DNA of 64,000 bases from Aestuariispira insulae (lineage in GTDB: Bacteria; Pseudomonadota; Alphaproteobacteria; UBA8366; Aestuariispiraceae): NCBI RefSeq assembly GCF_003385955.1, contig NZ_QRDW01000010.1, positions 62,001 to 126,000 of the forward strand, written 5' to 3'. The notes beneath the pieces were generated by a model. It was not told where the DNA came from and searched no databases. It was given only the letters and a program-made list of their open reading frames with translations. The position numbers and the translations under genes are program-made. Positions 34,301 to 43,470 of this stretch are shown here, piece after piece. Every line of letters begins with the position of its first letter. Within the stretch, counting starts at the first letter, position 1.

Positions 34301-35919
34301 GGCGGATTGGTCACCTGGCTGAAATTCTGTCGGAAATAGTGATGCAGCCCGCGATATTGCGAGGACAGAACCGCAACCGGCGTATCATCCCCCATGGAGC
34401 CGATCGCTTCCTTGCCGGTTTCCGCCATGGGCTGCAACAGCAGCTCCAGATCTTCCATGGACCAGCCGGCGGCCACCTGGCGGCGGCGCAGTTCCGAACG
34501 GTCCATTTTGCCGACCACACCGCTTGTATCGGCCTCCAGCTTGTCCAGTGTGGTGATATTCTTCACCCAGTCGCCAAAAGGCGCCAGCCCGGCCACATGG
34601 TCCTTCAGGGCCTGGTCGTGATAGAGTTTGCCCTCGCGCAGATCGACACCGATCATCTCTCCCGGACCCAGCGCGCCTTTTTCCTCGACCAGCTTTTCAT
34701 CGACCTTGACCATACCGACTTCGGACCCGATCAAAAGCAAGCCGTCGCCGGTTACCACATAGCGCATGGGGCGAAGGCCGTTCCGATCCAGACCGGCCAG
34801 CACCCAGCGGCCGCCATGGGCGCAAATGGCTGCCGGGCCGTCCCAGGGCTCCATCACGCCATTGGCATAGGTGTAAAAATCCTTGTGGTTTTGCGGAACC
34901 GACTTGGAATGCTCCCAGGCTTCAGGAATGAGCAGGCTTTTGACTTCCGGCAGGCCGCGCTTGGTGCGCACCAACACTTCAAAGACCGCGTCAAGCGCGG
35001 AGGAATCCGAGCTGCCAGGCTGGATGATCGGTTTGATATCCTCCACATGATCCCCAAAAATCGGGTCATCCATGCGGGTTTCATGGGATTTCATCCAATT
35101 GACATTGCCGTTATAGGTATTGATCTCACCATTATGGGCCAACACCCGGAAGGGCTGGGCCAGCGGCCAGCTGGGGAATGTGTTGGTGGAATAACGCTGG
35201 TGATAGATCGCAAAGTTGGATTCAAACTTCTCATCCAGCAGGTCCGGATAAAAGGCGGTCAGCTGTTCCGCCAGGAACAGACCTTTGTAAATCACCGACC
35301 GGCAGGACAGCGAACAGATATAAGCCTCACTCAGATTGGCATCCAGAACCTTGCGTTCAATCCGGCGGCGGATAATGTAGAGATCCACCTCAAACTGGGA
35401 ATCATCCACATCCCGGGCATTTTCCACCAGGATCTGCTCAATCTCGGGGCGGGTTGAATTACCTTTTTCACCAAGGGCGGTGATATCGACCGGCACCTGG
35501 CGCCAGCCATAGATCCGGTGGCCCATGCCGATGATTTCGGATTCAATGATCTGGCGCACACTTTCCTGCTTGCCAAGATCGGTCCTGGGCAGGAAAACCA
35601 TACCGACGGCCAGGCGGCCCTTGCCGACCTGCTGGCCCATGCGGCGGATATGATCCTTGAAAAACTCCTGCGGGATCTGCAAATGGATCCCGGCCCCGTC
35701 GCCGGTTTTGCCATCCGCATCCACAGCCCCCCTGTGCCAGATCTGGCCCAAGGCCTCAATGGCGGAAAGCACCACCGATCGGCGTGGCTTGCCATCAATA
35801 CTGGCCACCATGCCAACCCCGCAGTTCGCGGTTTCGGTTTCCGGCAGATACATGCCATTGGCGGCCAGATGGGCTGCGCGTTCCTGGTAATTGTCGATGA
35901 AGGGCCGGTTATTGGTCAT
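31381..35919 (-). CDS. gltB: Glutamate synthase (NADPH) large chain
   Basis: 1512 residues, normal family length. Transfers the amide nitrogen of glutamine to 2-oxoglutarate. The short propeptide ends before C33 (in ANCGVG), the N-terminal nucleophile of the glutaminase domain. The central FMN synthase domain carries SGHSGGTGASPQ, and the 3Fe-4S cluster cysteines are in CIMVRQCHSNTC (C-x5-C-x4-C). The C-terminal GxGxG beta-helix domain follows (GAVGVVEGCGSNGCEYMTGG). It follows gltD by 65 bases, forming a gltD-gltB operon, with a strong terminator beyond. Confidence 0.97.
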   Translation of the reverse strand: MTNNRPFIDNYQERAAHLAANGMYLPETETANCGVGMVASIDGKPRRSVVLSAIEALGQIWHRGAVDADGKTGDGAGIHLQIPQEFFKDHIRRMGQQVGKGRLAVGMVFLPRTDLGKQESVRQIIESEIIGMGHRIYGWRQVPVDITALGEKGNSTRPEIEQILVENARDVDDSQFEVDLYIIRRRIERKVLDANLSEAYICSLSCRSVIYKGLFLAEQLTAFYPDLLDEKFESNFAIYHQRYSTNTFPSWPLAQPFRVLAHNGEINTYNGNVNWMKSHETRMDDPIFGDHVEDIKPIIQPGSSDSSALDAVFEVLVRTKRGLPEVKSLLIPEAWEHSKSVPQNHKDFYTYANGVMEPWDGPAAICAHGGRWVLAGLDRNGLRPMRYVVTGDGLLLIGSEVGMVKVDEKLVEEKGALGPGEMIGVDLREGKLYHDQALKDHVAGLAPFGDWVKNITTLDKLEADTSGVVGKMDRSELRRRQVAAGWSMEDLELLLQPMAETGKEAIGSMGDDTPVAVLSSQYRGLHHYFRQNFSQVTNPPIDPLRERQVMSLATRLGNLGNILEEDERQMAILQLESPVLLNTDFKKVLAYIEDAAAEIDCTYDVSGKSGTMRETIYRIQREAEEAVRRGAAHLILTDEYASPEKAAIPMVLAAGAVHTHLVKSQLRTFASLNVKSGEVLDVHNYAVLIGVGVTSINAYLAQEAIADRHARGLLGELSLEEALRRYQKAINDGLMKIMSKMGISIVSSYRGGYNFEAVGLSRALVSEFFPGLPSRISGIGMTGIQKLVGSQHGKAYDEAVLALPMGGFYRYRRGGETHAWEASLIHTLQSAVSTDSFATYKKYSEGTQKLPPVALRDLLGFDPKGDPVPVDEVESITELRKRLISPGISLGALSPIAHETLSIAMNRIGARSDSGEGGEDPARYKPKPNGDNASSAIKQVASGRFGVTAEYLNNCKEIEIKMAQGAKPGEGGQLPGFKVSKVIAKLRHSTEGVTLISPPPHHDIYSIEDLAQLIYDLKQINPEAKVCVKLVARAGIGTIAAGVAKAHADVILISGHSGGTGASPQTSIKYAGLPWEMGLAEAHQVLSLNGLRHKVRLRTDGGIKTGRDVVIAALLGAEEYGIGTASLVAMGCIMVRQCHSNTCPVGVCTQDQSLIDKFQGNPEKVVNLFSFIAEEVREILAELGARSLEEVIGRTDLLRQVSRGAAHLDDLDLNPLLARADPGPSGSVCTMIGRNEVPETLDAKMIEDAETLFTHGEKMQLQYNIRNTYRAIGTKISSKITRQFGMKGLKPGHLTVRMRGAAGQSLGAFAVQGLKLEVIGDANDYVGKGLSGAEIVVRPIATSPLESQKNAIIGNTVLYGATSGALYAAGRAGERFAVRNSGAVGVVEGCGSNGCEYMTGGRVAILGSVGENFGAGMTGGMAFVLDRDGTFENRLNDDTCAAYSLETDYWADVCRRMIEDHFRETHSTWAETILSEWDRARGMIKHVVPHEIIGKLESPLTLNDSVQVGAAE

Positions 35920-35984
35920 CTTATTTAGTCCCCTGGTTGCCCGTTCGGGCCTGAATTCCTGATCTCTGGTGTCGTGTTCGGCGC

Positions 35985-37442
35985 TTATTCCGCGGCGGCC
36001 TGCGCCGCTATATCGCCGGCCTTGGCCTGGATATAGTCATGCATGGCATCAGCCGCGTCGCGGCCGTCGCGGATCGCCCAGACCACAAGGCTGGCACCGC
36101 GCACGATGTCACCGGCGGCGAAAATGCCGGGCCTGGCGGTCATGGCGGTGCGATGATCCACCTTGATGGTGCCCCAATTGGTGACGGGCAGGTCCTTTTC
36201 CCCCCACAGGGTCGGCAGATCTTCCGGCTCAAAACCAAGCGCCATCACCACCAGATCGGCATCATGGGTCACCTCGGATCCTTCGATGGCGCGCGGGCTG
36301 CGCCGACCGGTCGCGTCCGGTGCGCCAAGGCGCATGGAGATCGCCTTAACCCCGGTTACCTTATCCTGCTTGTCGGCAACAAAGGCTTCGGGTGCCGAAA
36401 GCCAGACAAATTCAACGCCTTCCTCCTCTGCATTGGCGGTCTCACGGCGCGACCCCGGCATGTTTTCCTTATCGCGGCGATAAAGGCATTTTACCGATTT
36501 CGCTCCCTGGCGAATGGCGGTGCGCACACAATCCATGGCAGTGTCTCCACCGCCGATCACCACAATATTCTTGTCCTTGGCATCCAGATCGCCGCTTTCA
36601 AAAGCCTCAACCTTGTCACCAAGCCCCTTGCGGTTGCTGGCGGTCAGGTAATCCAATGCCTGGATAACATTCTTCGAGCCAACACCCGGTGCCTTCAGAT
36701 CGCGGGTCTTATAGACACCGGTCGCGATCAGGACCGCGTCATGCTTGGCTTCCAATTCTGCAAAGCTCAACTGCTCGCCGATACCGACACCCAGATGGAA
36801 CTGAACACCGCTGTCGGCCAGCCATTGATTGCGGCGCTCGACGATTTCCTTGTCCAGCTTGAAGTTGGGAATGCCGTAGACCAACAGGCCGCCCGCCCGG
36901 TCATAGCGATCATAGATATGGACTTGATACCCTTTGGCACGCAGTTTTGCAGCTGCCGCCAGACCGGCAGGCCCGGCACCGATGATGCCAACGCTTTCAT
37001 CCCGCTCGGCCAACGGCTTAATTACCTCAACCCAATCATTATCCCAGGCCGTATCGGTAATGTATTTCTCAACCGCGCCAATGGTGACCGATCCATGGCC
37101 GGACTGCTCGATCACGCAATTGCCTTCACAAAGTCGGTCCTGGGGACAAATACGGCCGCAAATTTCCGGAAAGGTGTTGGTGGCACTGGAAATCTCGTAA
37201 GCTTCCTGCAGGCGCCCCTCAGCGGTCAACATCAGCCAATCGGGAATATTGTTATGCAGGGGACAATGTACCTGGCAAAAGGGCACCCCGCATTGGGAAC
37301 AGCGCCCGGCCTGGTCAGCGGCATGGTCCTTGGCATAGCGGCCGTAGATTTCCTCAAAATCCTCTCGACGCAACTCGGAAGCGCGTTTTTCCGGCATTTC
37401 TTGGCCGAGTGAAATGAATTTGAGCATCTTATTCGTGGTCAT
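35985..37442 (-). CDS. gltD: Glutamate synthase (NADPH) small chain
   Basis: 485 residues. Passes electrons from NADPH via FAD to GltB. N-terminal iron-sulfur cysteines in CSQCGVPFCQVHCP and CGRICPQDRLCEGNC, FAD loop GAGPAGLAAA near 155, NADPH loop GGGDTAMDC near 295 and a final FAGGD-like FAAGDIVRGASLVVWA. First gene of the glt operon; the 393-base region upstream, shared with uppP, must hold its promoter. Confidence 0.96.
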   Translation of the reverse strand: MTTNKMLKFISLGQEMPEKRASELRREDFEEIYGRYAKDHAADQAGRCSQCGVPFCQVHCPLHNNIPDWLMLTAEGRLQEAYEISSATNTFPEICGRICPQDRLCEGNCVIEQSGHGSVTIGAVEKYITDTAWDNDWVEVIKPLAERDESVGIIGAGPAGLAAAAKLRAKGYQVHIYDRYDRAGGLLVYGIPNFKLDKEIVERRNQWLADSGVQFHLGVGIGEQLSFAELEAKHDAVLIATGVYKTRDLKAPGVGSKNVIQALDYLTASNRKGLGDKVEAFESGDLDAKDKNIVVIGGGDTAMDCVRTAIRQGAKSVKCLYRRDKENMPGSRRETANAEEEGVEFVWLSAPEAFVADKQDKVTGVKAISMRLGAPDATGRRSPRAIEGSEVTHDADLVVMALGFEPEDLPTLWGEKDLPVTNWGTIKVDHRTAMTARPGIFAAGDIVRGASLVVWAIRDGRDAADAMHDYIQAKAGDIAAQAAAE

Positions 37443-37835
37443 GGTCCAAGTCCCTAGATCCGGTCGGTTATCCCTCTGCCGAAATAGTCAGAAATACTGA
37501 CCTTTTTAGCCCCGCCAGCACTTTCTGATTATTCAGTTACACAAATTCAGCAAAACGGGAAATTTTCTGTCGGCAATGGTTCTATACAGGCAAGAAATCG
37601 GGAAATCCAGAAAAAAATGCAATTTAGTAAACATATGATTACCATTATCTGGCAATGATAAGCTTATTCGCAAATTTCTTGATAATACCGGGGTAGGGTC
37701 AAATTTAATTAGTTCCGTTTCGGTACTATCTTAAAAATCGAAACTTCACAATTGTTTGATGCATGCCACGACCGTCAATGTTATAAGCGGCTTCCCCCAT
37801 GTGCGCGCCCGCAAGAACAATCCAAGGAAATCCCG
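37443..37835. other. Intergenic control region of gltD and uppP
   Basis: 393 bases between divergent genes, AT-rich from 37500 to 37750, as expected for a regulated promoter region. No clear sigma-54 pair (GG-N10-GC) was found: the best match near 37652 has a 9-base spacing. No reliable NtrC dyads either. AAGGA directly before 37836 is the uppP ribosome binding site. Confidence 0.5.
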
Positions 37836-38633
37836 TTGGCTCTCCATCACATTCTGATTTTGGCTATCATCCAGGGAATCACCGAATTCCTGCCCATCAG
37901 TTCTTCCGGCCACTTGGTTTTGACCGGCAAGGTGCTGGGCTGGACCGACCAAGGGCTCGCTATTGATGTGGCGGTACATGTGGGCACCCTACTGTCCGTC
38001 ATGCTGTATTTCTGGCGTGACGTCGGGGCCCTGGCCAATGGCGCACTCAAACTGACCACGGGGCGCAAGGGACCGGAACGCAAACTTTTCCTGAATGTGG
38101 TTATCGGCACCATTCCGATCGTCATTGTCGGCTTCCTGCTGAAAGACGAGATCAGCCATTATCTACGCAATGTGGAATTGATTGCCTGGACAACCATCGG
38201 GTTTGGCATCCTGCTGCTGCTGGCGGACAAATTGGGTATGACCGCCTGGCGGCTGGAACATATTTCCTGGCGGGTTTCACTGGCCATTGGCCTCGCCCAG
38301 GTGCTGGCCCTGCTACCCGGCACCAGCCGGTCCGGGATCACAATGACCGCCGGGCGAATGCTGGGAATCGAGCGATCTGAATCCGCAAGATTCTCGCTGC
38401 TGCTCTCCATCCCGACCATCGCGGCGGCCGGCCTGCTGGTGGGAATAGAAATTCATCAGGCGGGCAATGTCGCCCTTGAAAAGGATGCCCTGATCGCAGC
38501 CGCTATTGCCTTTGTTGCCGGCTACATTTCCATCTGGGCCATGATGGCCTGGCTGAAGCGGGCAAGTTTTACAGTCTTTGTCCTGTATCGACTGCTGCTA
38601 GGCGGCATTCTGCTGGGCTGGATCTATCTGTAA
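37836..38633 (+). CDS. uppP: Undecaprenyl-diphosphatase
   Basis: 265 residues from the TTG at 37836, with AAGGA seven bases upstream; this gives the normal family length. Inner-membrane enzyme that recycles undecaprenyl pyrophosphate to the lipid carrier of cell wall and O-antigen synthesis; overproduction gives bacitracin resistance. Active-site motifs: QGITEFLPISSSGHL (about 8-22) with the catalytic Glu and PGTSRSG (about 164-170) with the catalytic Arg/Ser. Eight predicted helices. Confidence 0.95.
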   Translation: MALHHILILAIIQGITEFLPISSSGHLVLTGKVLGWTDQGLAIDVAVHVGTLLSVMLYFWRDVGALANGALKLTTGRKGPERKLFLNVVIGTIPIVIVGFLLKDEISHYLRNVELIAWTTIGFGILLLLADKLGMTAWRLEHISWRVSLAIGLAQVLALLPGTSRSGITMTAGRMLGIERSESARFSLLLSIPTIAAAGLLVGIEIHQAGNVALEKDALIAAAIAFVAGYISIWAMMAWLKRASFTVFVLYRLLLGGILLGWIYL

Positions 38634-38660
38634 CGCACAGACTTCACCCGCACCCCAAAC

Positions 38661-38693
38661 AAAAAAGGCGGCGCCCGCAGGCACCGCCTTTTC
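38661..38693. terminator. Bidirectional terminator between convergent genes
   Basis: AAGGCGG (38665-38671) pairs with CCGCCTT (38684-38690), extended by GCC/GGC after one mismatch. TTTTCTT follows on the plus side, TTTTTTG on the minus side. It would end uppP and the NDUFA9-like gene. Confidence 0.85.
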
Positions 38694-38720
38694 TTATAAG
38701 CCCGATTGGCCCGACAGCCC

Positions 38721-39680
38721 TTACGCCATTTTCATCGGGTTAAACTGTCCACCCGGACGATAACGGTCCATATAGGTCGGCAGGATCACCTCAGCCGCAT
38801 GAGCCTTAACCCCCAAATCCTCAAGACCGGGTTTTTCGCCACTCAGGATGTTATCATGACGCAGCTGGCGCACCTGATCACGGGTCAGGAAAACCGGAAC
38901 GATCGGCAGCTTACCCACAATCTCACCCACCAGCCCGATGATATTGGCCAGGAAGAAAGGCAGCGGCACCAGACCTTTGTGAACACCCATTTCATGCATC
39001 ACCAGACGCAGCAGCTCTTCAAAGCTGTAGACCGTCGGCCCGCCCAATTCAAAGACCTTGCCATTTGCATCATTACTGCACAGGCATTTGGTCACCGCTT
39101 CGGCGACATCTTCAACATAAACCGGTTGAAACTTGGTTTTACCACCACCGATCAGCGGGAAACCCGGCACGGGCATGCTGGCGAATTTATTGAAGAAATC
39201 ATCGTTGGGCCCGAAAACGATGCTGGGCCTCAGAATGCTGGCGGTTGGAATATGGGAAAGCACCGCCTCCTCGCCCGCCGCTTTCGCACGGGCATATTCA
39301 GAATCCGACGCCTTATCCGCGCCCAAGGCCGACATTTGCACGAAATTGGCTATCCCCAATTCCTTGGCCACCCTTGCAATGGTCTCAGCGCCCTTATGCT
39401 GGATCGCATCAAAGGTCTGCTTGCCGCTCTCATGAAGGATACCAACCAGATTGACGACCGCATCGGACCCTTGCATCACCATGCGCACCGCCTTCTCATC
39501 ACGGATATTGCACATAACCGGGGTTACCTGACCAATTTCGCCATAAGGCTTAAGAAACAGCGCACCTTCGGGATCGCGCACCGCGACAATCACCTGACAA
39601 CCCATCTGCGCCAGACGCCGCACAACACTCCGGCCAATAAAACCGGACCCCCCAAAAACTGTCACTTTGTTCGGTCGCAT
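38721..39680 (-). CDS. NAD(P)H-binding protein, complex I NDUFA9-like
   Basis: 319 residues from the ATG at 39680 with AGGGGA upstream. Atypical SDR: VFGGSGFIGRSVVRRLA binds the nucleotide; no Tyr-x3-Lys pair in the usual place (YARAKAAGEE keeps a Y and K). LRPSIVFGP, FQPVYVEDVA and FELGGP are typical of the NDUFA9 group of alphaproteobacteria, homologues of an accessory subunit of respiratory complex I. Structural or assembly role presumed. Confidence 0.85.
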   Translation of the reverse strand: MRPNKVTVFGGSGFIGRSVVRRLAQMGCQVIVAVRDPEGALFLKPYGEIGQVTPVMCNIRDEKAVRMVMQGSDAVVNLVGILHESGKQTFDAIQHKGAETIARVAKELGIANFVQMSALGADKASDSEYARAKAAGEEAVLSHIPTASILRPSIVFGPNDDFFNKFASMPVPGFPLIGGGKTKFQPVYVEDVAEAVTKCLCSNDANGKVFELGGPTVYSFEELLRLVMHEMGVHKGLVPLPFFLANIIGLVGEIVGKLPIVPVFLTRDQVRQLRHDNILSGEKPGLEDLGVKAHAAEVILPTYMDRYRPGGQFNPMKMA

Positions 39681-39870
39681 AACATTCCCCTGAATGATCC
39701 TGAACATTTTCAAAGCATTCGCACGTTTAAGCGCGCGCGAAATCAAAATCTATCGCCCGATATAGCCTAAAGCGCACGTCTGGCCAAGAGGCAAAGCCCC
39801 GAAAAACCTAGCGTTTTTGCCGGATTTTCAAAAATTGCAAAAAAAAGTTCAAAAAGACATAAATTCCGTG

Positions 39871-39899
39871 TTGACATTCCCCCTCCAAATCGACATTTT
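39871..39899 (+). promoter_or_regulatory. Sigma-70-type promoter for tRNA-Leu
   Basis: TTGACA (39871-39876), 17-base spacer, CATTTT (39894-39899), ending 15 bases before the tRNA. The -35 box is a perfect consensus match. Confidence 0.75.
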
Positions 39900-39914
39900 C
39901 CGTCCCGCGTTAGA

Positions 39915-40001
<87 letters not shown>

Positions 40002-40134
40002 ATTCCTTATAGTTATTAAGTGAATTGGTCTTAAATAAATGTAAACGCTAACAAAATGCGGTGCAATACCGGCACCGCATGATACACTAAGGCCGATTTC
40101 ACGAAGATCTTGAAGCGTTGAAAGGGCCTTATCC

Positions 40135-40746
40135 GTGACTATCCATCTTCATCATGATGATTTGCCAGCCGATATTGACCTCGGCGACGTTATCGCTGTG
40201 GACACGGAAACACAGGGATTGAACCCGCATCGGGATCGGCTCTGCCTGGTTCAGCTTTCGTCCGGGGATGGCACATGCCACCTTGTTAAATTCAAGGCCG
40301 GCCAATATGACGCCCCCAACTTAAAAGCACAGCTGGGCGACCCCAAACGCACCAAGCTTTTCCACTTTGCCCGGTTCGATGTCGCCATCATTGAAAAATA
40401 TCTGGGCGTGCGGGCCGAGCCGCTTTACTGCACCAAAATTGCCGCCAAATTGACACGGACCTACACGGACCGTCATGGCCTGGCGGTCTTGTGCCGCGAA
40501 ATGCTCGGGGTGGACTTATCGAAAGCACAGCAGTCTTCTGATTGGGCCGCGGACGAACTCTCCGATGCCCAGCTTGAATATGCGGCCAATGATGTGCTGC
40601 ACCTGCATAAACTCAAGGACAAGTTTGACATCCTGCTGGCCCGTGAAAACCGCACCCACATGGCTGAAGCCTGCTTCCGGTTCCTGCCAACCCGGGCAGA
40701 GCTCGATATTGCAGGCTGGGAAGAAACAGATATCTTCTCCCATTGA
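40135..40746 (+). CDS. RNase D-like 3'-5' exonuclease
   Basis: 203 residues from a GTG. DEDDy exonuclease domain only: ExoI VDTETQGL near 22-29, ExoII in HFARFDVAII near 76-85 and ExoIII YAANDVLHL near 157-165. It lacks the C-terminal HRDC domains of full RNase D. Such short forms are frequent in Alphaproteobacteria, often upstream of kdsD and the lpt genes as here, and presumably trim RNA 3' ends. Confidence 0.9.
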   Translation: MTIHLHHDDLPADIDLGDVIAVDTETQGLNPHRDRLCLVQLSSGDGTCHLVKFKAGQYDAPNLKAQLGDPKRTKLFHFARFDVAIIEKYLGVRAEPLYCTKIAAKLTRTYTDRHGLAVLCREMLGVDLSKAQQSSDWAADELSDAQLEYAANDVLHLHKLKDKFDILLARENRTHMAEACFRFLPTRAELDIAGWEETDIFSH

Positions 40747-40817
40747 TCATGAAAGGGCTTGCGCCAGACAGGCGCAGGCCCCACATATCCGGAAGCTAGG
40801 TTCTGACCGCTAATTTA

Positions 40818-40847
40818 TTGACCGGATAAGTATAAACAGCGTATTTT
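40818..40847 (+). promoter_or_regulatory. Possible promoter of the kdsD-lpt operon
   Basis: TTGACC (40818-40823), 18-base spacer, TATTTT (40842-40847), 78 bases upstream of kdsD. Other AT-rich -10-like hexamers occur closer to the gene, so this is one candidate. Confidence 0.35.
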
Positions 40848-40924
40848 ACCGGTATTTTAAGAGCATATTCCGCGACCCGGACCGCTGCCCAAGTATTGTA
40901 TAGTAACCGTTAGGGGTTAACACA

Positions 40925-41920
40925 TTGCTCAACCAGCAAATTCAGCCGTCAGTTGATGACCGCCAAGCAGAACTGGATGTTGAGGCCGGCCGGAAGGTCT
41001 TGGCCCGGGAAAGCGATGCCATCAAACAGTTGGCAGACTCCCTCAATGGTGAATTTTCCAGAGCAATCACCCTATTCTCGACCATCACCGGGCGGGTGAT
41101 TGTATCCGGAATGGGCAAAAGCGGGCATATTGGACGCAAAATTGCTGCTTCCATGGCCTCGACCGGCACTCCGGCCCAATATGTCCATCCCGGCGAAGCC
41201 AGCCACGGCGACCTGGGCATGATCACTCATGACGACGCCATCCTGGCCATTTCCAATTCCGGCGAAACCAATGAACTGCGTGATCTGTTGGAATATGCAA
41301 AACGCAGTAAGATTCCTCTGGTCGCGATCACCTCTAGACCCGACAGCACACTCGCCAGCTATTCGGATATTGCCCTGATTTTGCCAGATGAACCGGAAGC
41401 GGGCGAATTACGCCTGGCACCAACCACCTCTACCGCCATGACTTTGGCGCTTGGCGATGCCCTGACGATTGCCTTGCTGGAACGCAAGGGATTTACGCCC
41501 GAAAAGTTTCATAACTTCCATCCGGGCGGCAAATTGGGCCGTCAGCTTCAGCGGGTATCGGACCTGATGCACAGCATCGGTGAAACCCCTCTGACATCCA
41601 GGGATACACGGATGCAGGATGCAATTGTGATCATGGCGGAAAAGCCGTTTGGCTGTGTGGGCGTGGTTGATTCACAAGGCCGCCTTCAGGGCATTGTTAC
41701 CGATGGCGACCTGAGACGCCATATGAGCCCGGACCTGCTGGATAAAGCCGTTGGCGACATTATGAAGAGCAACCCGATCACCACAAGCCCAGACGCACTG
41801 GCCATGGAAGTGATCGGAATGATGAACGAAAAGAAAATCGGTGCGATTTTTGTAACTGAAGGTGATAAGGCAGTCGGCATTGCCCACCTTCACGATTTCC
41901 TGCGTGCCGGGATTTCTTGA
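40925..41920 (+). CDS. kdsD: Arabinose-5-phosphate isomerase
   Basis: 331 residues from a TTG with AGGGG upstream. Interconverts ribulose 5-phosphate and arabinose 5-phosphate, the first step toward Kdo of LPS. SIS domain (about 40-180) with SGMGKSGHIGRKIAAS, ISNSGETNE and the FHPGGKLGRQL segment; two CBS domains (about 205-330). Its stop overlaps the lptC leader region and the lptC ATG is nine bases on, so the genes are coupled. Confidence 0.94.
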   Translation: MLNQQIQPSVDDRQAELDVEAGRKVLARESDAIKQLADSLNGEFSRAITLFSTITGRVIVSGMGKSGHIGRKIAASMASTGTPAQYVHPGEASHGDLGMITHDDAILAISNSGETNELRDLLEYAKRSKIPLVAITSRPDSTLASYSDIALILPDEPEAGELRLAPTTSTAMTLALGDALTIALLERKGFTPEKFHNFHPGGKLGRQLQRVSDLMHSIGETPLTSRDTRMQDAIVIMAEKPFGCVGVVDSQGRLQGIVTDGDLRRHMSPDLLDKAVGDIMKSNPITTSPDALAMEVIGMMNEKKIGAIFVTEGDKAVGIAHLHDFLRAGIS

Positions 41921-41928
41921 GGAAGACG

Positions 41929-42600
41929 ATGGCGTTGGCGGATCAGGAAATAGAGAAAAAGGCCATAAAAGGGGCCAGCATCCCCTTTGCCCGGCGCGAA
42001 GCCAAGCTCAACCGGATGCATGGCCGTGTCGTTGGCGGCCTGAAACTAATTCTGCCGACCATTGCGCTTGCCATGATTGTTGCCGTGATCGCCTGGCCCT
42101 TACTGGAAGAACAGACCCAGGCCAGCCTGGGTCCCTCCATTGGCGACAGGCAATTTGCCGATAACATTCAAATCACCGACGCCTCTTATGCCGGTATTGG
42201 TGATGCCGATTCTCCTTTTTCCCTGACGGCCAGTCATGCGGTTCAAGAAGACCCGGACCAACCCCTGGTCTCCCTGACCGAACCCAAGGGTGATATTTTC
42301 TGGGCTGATGATGACTGGTATGCCATCACCGCCCCCAATGGGCAGTTGAATCAGGAAACAGGCACATTGGAACTGAGCGGCGGTGTAAACGCCTTTCAGG
42401 ACAAAGGCTATGAGTTCCAAACAGAGAGCATGGTGATCGATATTCGCGGCCGCAGCGGCTATGGCGTTGAACCGGTTGTCGGACAAGGCCCGGACATCTA
42501 TCTCACAGGCGAGGGTTTTCGGGTTTACAATATGGGTGAACGGGTGGAAATAATGGGCAAGTCCAAACTCATCATCCGTTCGGTGAAATCCGGAAGCTGA
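41929..42600 (+). CDS. lptC: LPS export periplasmic protein LptC
   Basis: 223 residues from the ATG at 41929, with AGGA six bases upstream. Single N-terminal membrane anchor (about 35-58, LILPTIALAMIVAVIAW) and a periplasmic beta-jellyroll OstA-like part. LptC links the inner-membrane transporter LptBFG to the periplasmic bridge of LptA. Sequence is weakly conserved across the family; identification rests also on the place between kdsD and lptA. Confidence 0.88.
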   Translation: MALADQEIEKKAIKGASIPFARREAKLNRMHGRVVGGLKLILPTIALAMIVAVIAWPLLEEQTQASLGPSIGDRQFADNIQITDASYAGIGDADSPFSLTASHAVQEDPDQPLVSLTEPKGDIFWADDDWYAITAPNGQLNQETGTLELSGGVNAFQDKGYEFQTESMVIDIRGRSGYGVEPVVGQGPDIYLTGEGFRVYNMGERVEIMGKSKLIIRSVKSGS

Positions 42601-42603
42601 CCC

Positions 42604-43407
42604 ATGAATTTTTTCCACAATACAGCCTTTGCCTCTTTCGCGCTGCTTGCCTTGGCAGCAGGCGCAACCGCGCAATCCCTGAGCCAGGGCGGCAAAGGCG
42701 GTATCGAGATTGAGGCTGATGACGGCATCGAATGGGTGCGCAACCCGGATGGAGGCTCGGGTCAGTATCATGCCCGCGGCAATGCCCACGCCTCCCAGAA
42801 TGATGTCGATCTCTATGCCGATGAGCTGACGGCATATTATCGAACGCAAAACGAATCCCAGGAAGTATTCCGGATGGATGCCATCGGTCAGGTGCGTGTC
42901 CATCAGGCCGAGACACAGGCCTTTGGCGACAAAGGCGTCTATCACATGGACAAACAGGTGGTGGTTCTGGTAGGTGAGAGCCTGCGACTGATCAATCCGC
43001 AAGCGACCATCACTGCCGAAGATTCCTTAGAATATTGGCAGGCGCGCTCGATCGCCGTGGCGCGCGGAAAGGCAACGGTTGCCCAGGAAGACCGGCGCCT
43101 ACGCGCCGGTGTGCTGACGGCCTTTATTCAGAATAACACCAAAACCGGCAAGGATGAGATCCAGCGCATAGACGCCACCGGTGGCGTGCATATTTCAAGC
43201 CCGGATGAGATCGTAACAGGCCGGGAAGGTGTTTATGAAGTTGCCAAACAGATCGCCACTGTCTGTGGTGATGTGAAAATCACCCGGGGTGAAAATCAAC
43301 TGAATGGTGAATGCGCGGAAGTGAATATGGCGACAGGCCGGAGCAGGATTGTGGGCGGCGCCGGGCGGGTCACCGGCCTCTTGCTTAACAGCAAAAAGAA
43401 TAATTAA
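42604..43407 (+). CDS. lptA: LPS transport periplasmic protein LptA
   Basis: 267 residues, three bases after lptC. Signal peptide at 1-23 (ending GATAQ). OstA-like beta-jellyroll with paired segments IEIEADDGIEW, VDLYADELTAYY, RMDAIGQVRV and RIDATGGVHISSPDEIVTG. Forms the periplasmic bridge for LPS between the two membranes. Somewhat longer than E. coli LptA (185), as usual in Alphaproteobacteria. Confidence 0.9.
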   Translation: MNFFHNTAFASFALLALAAGATAQSLSQGGKGGIEIEADDGIEWVRNPDGGSGQYHARGNAHASQNDVDLYADELTAYYRTQNESQEVFRMDAIGQVRVHQAETQAFGDKGVYHMDKQVVVLVGESLRLINPQATITAEDSLEYWQARSIAVARGKATVAQEDRRLRAGVLTAFIQNNTKTGKDEIQRIDATGGVHISSPDEIVTGREGVYEVAKQIATVCGDVKITRGENQLNGECAEVNMATGRSRIVGGAGRVTGLLLNSKKNN

Positions 43408-43470
43408 ATTACCGTCTGGCACCCCTCCGCTATTCGGTTGGAGGGAAACGATAGGGCAAGAAAGTCGATC

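Noticed and set aside
36039-37412. 457-codon open frame antisense to gltD
   Set aside because: Same shadow effect; gltD has all cofactor motifs and normal length.
37640-37680. Palindrome ATAAGCTTAT and TGGCA-GC near-match upstream of gltD
   Set aside because: Short self-complementary hexamer-type sequence with wrong sigma-54 spacing; no support for function.
38706-39770. 354-codon open frame antisense to the NDUFA9-like gene
   Set aside because: No ribosome site, composition typical of an antisense shadow.
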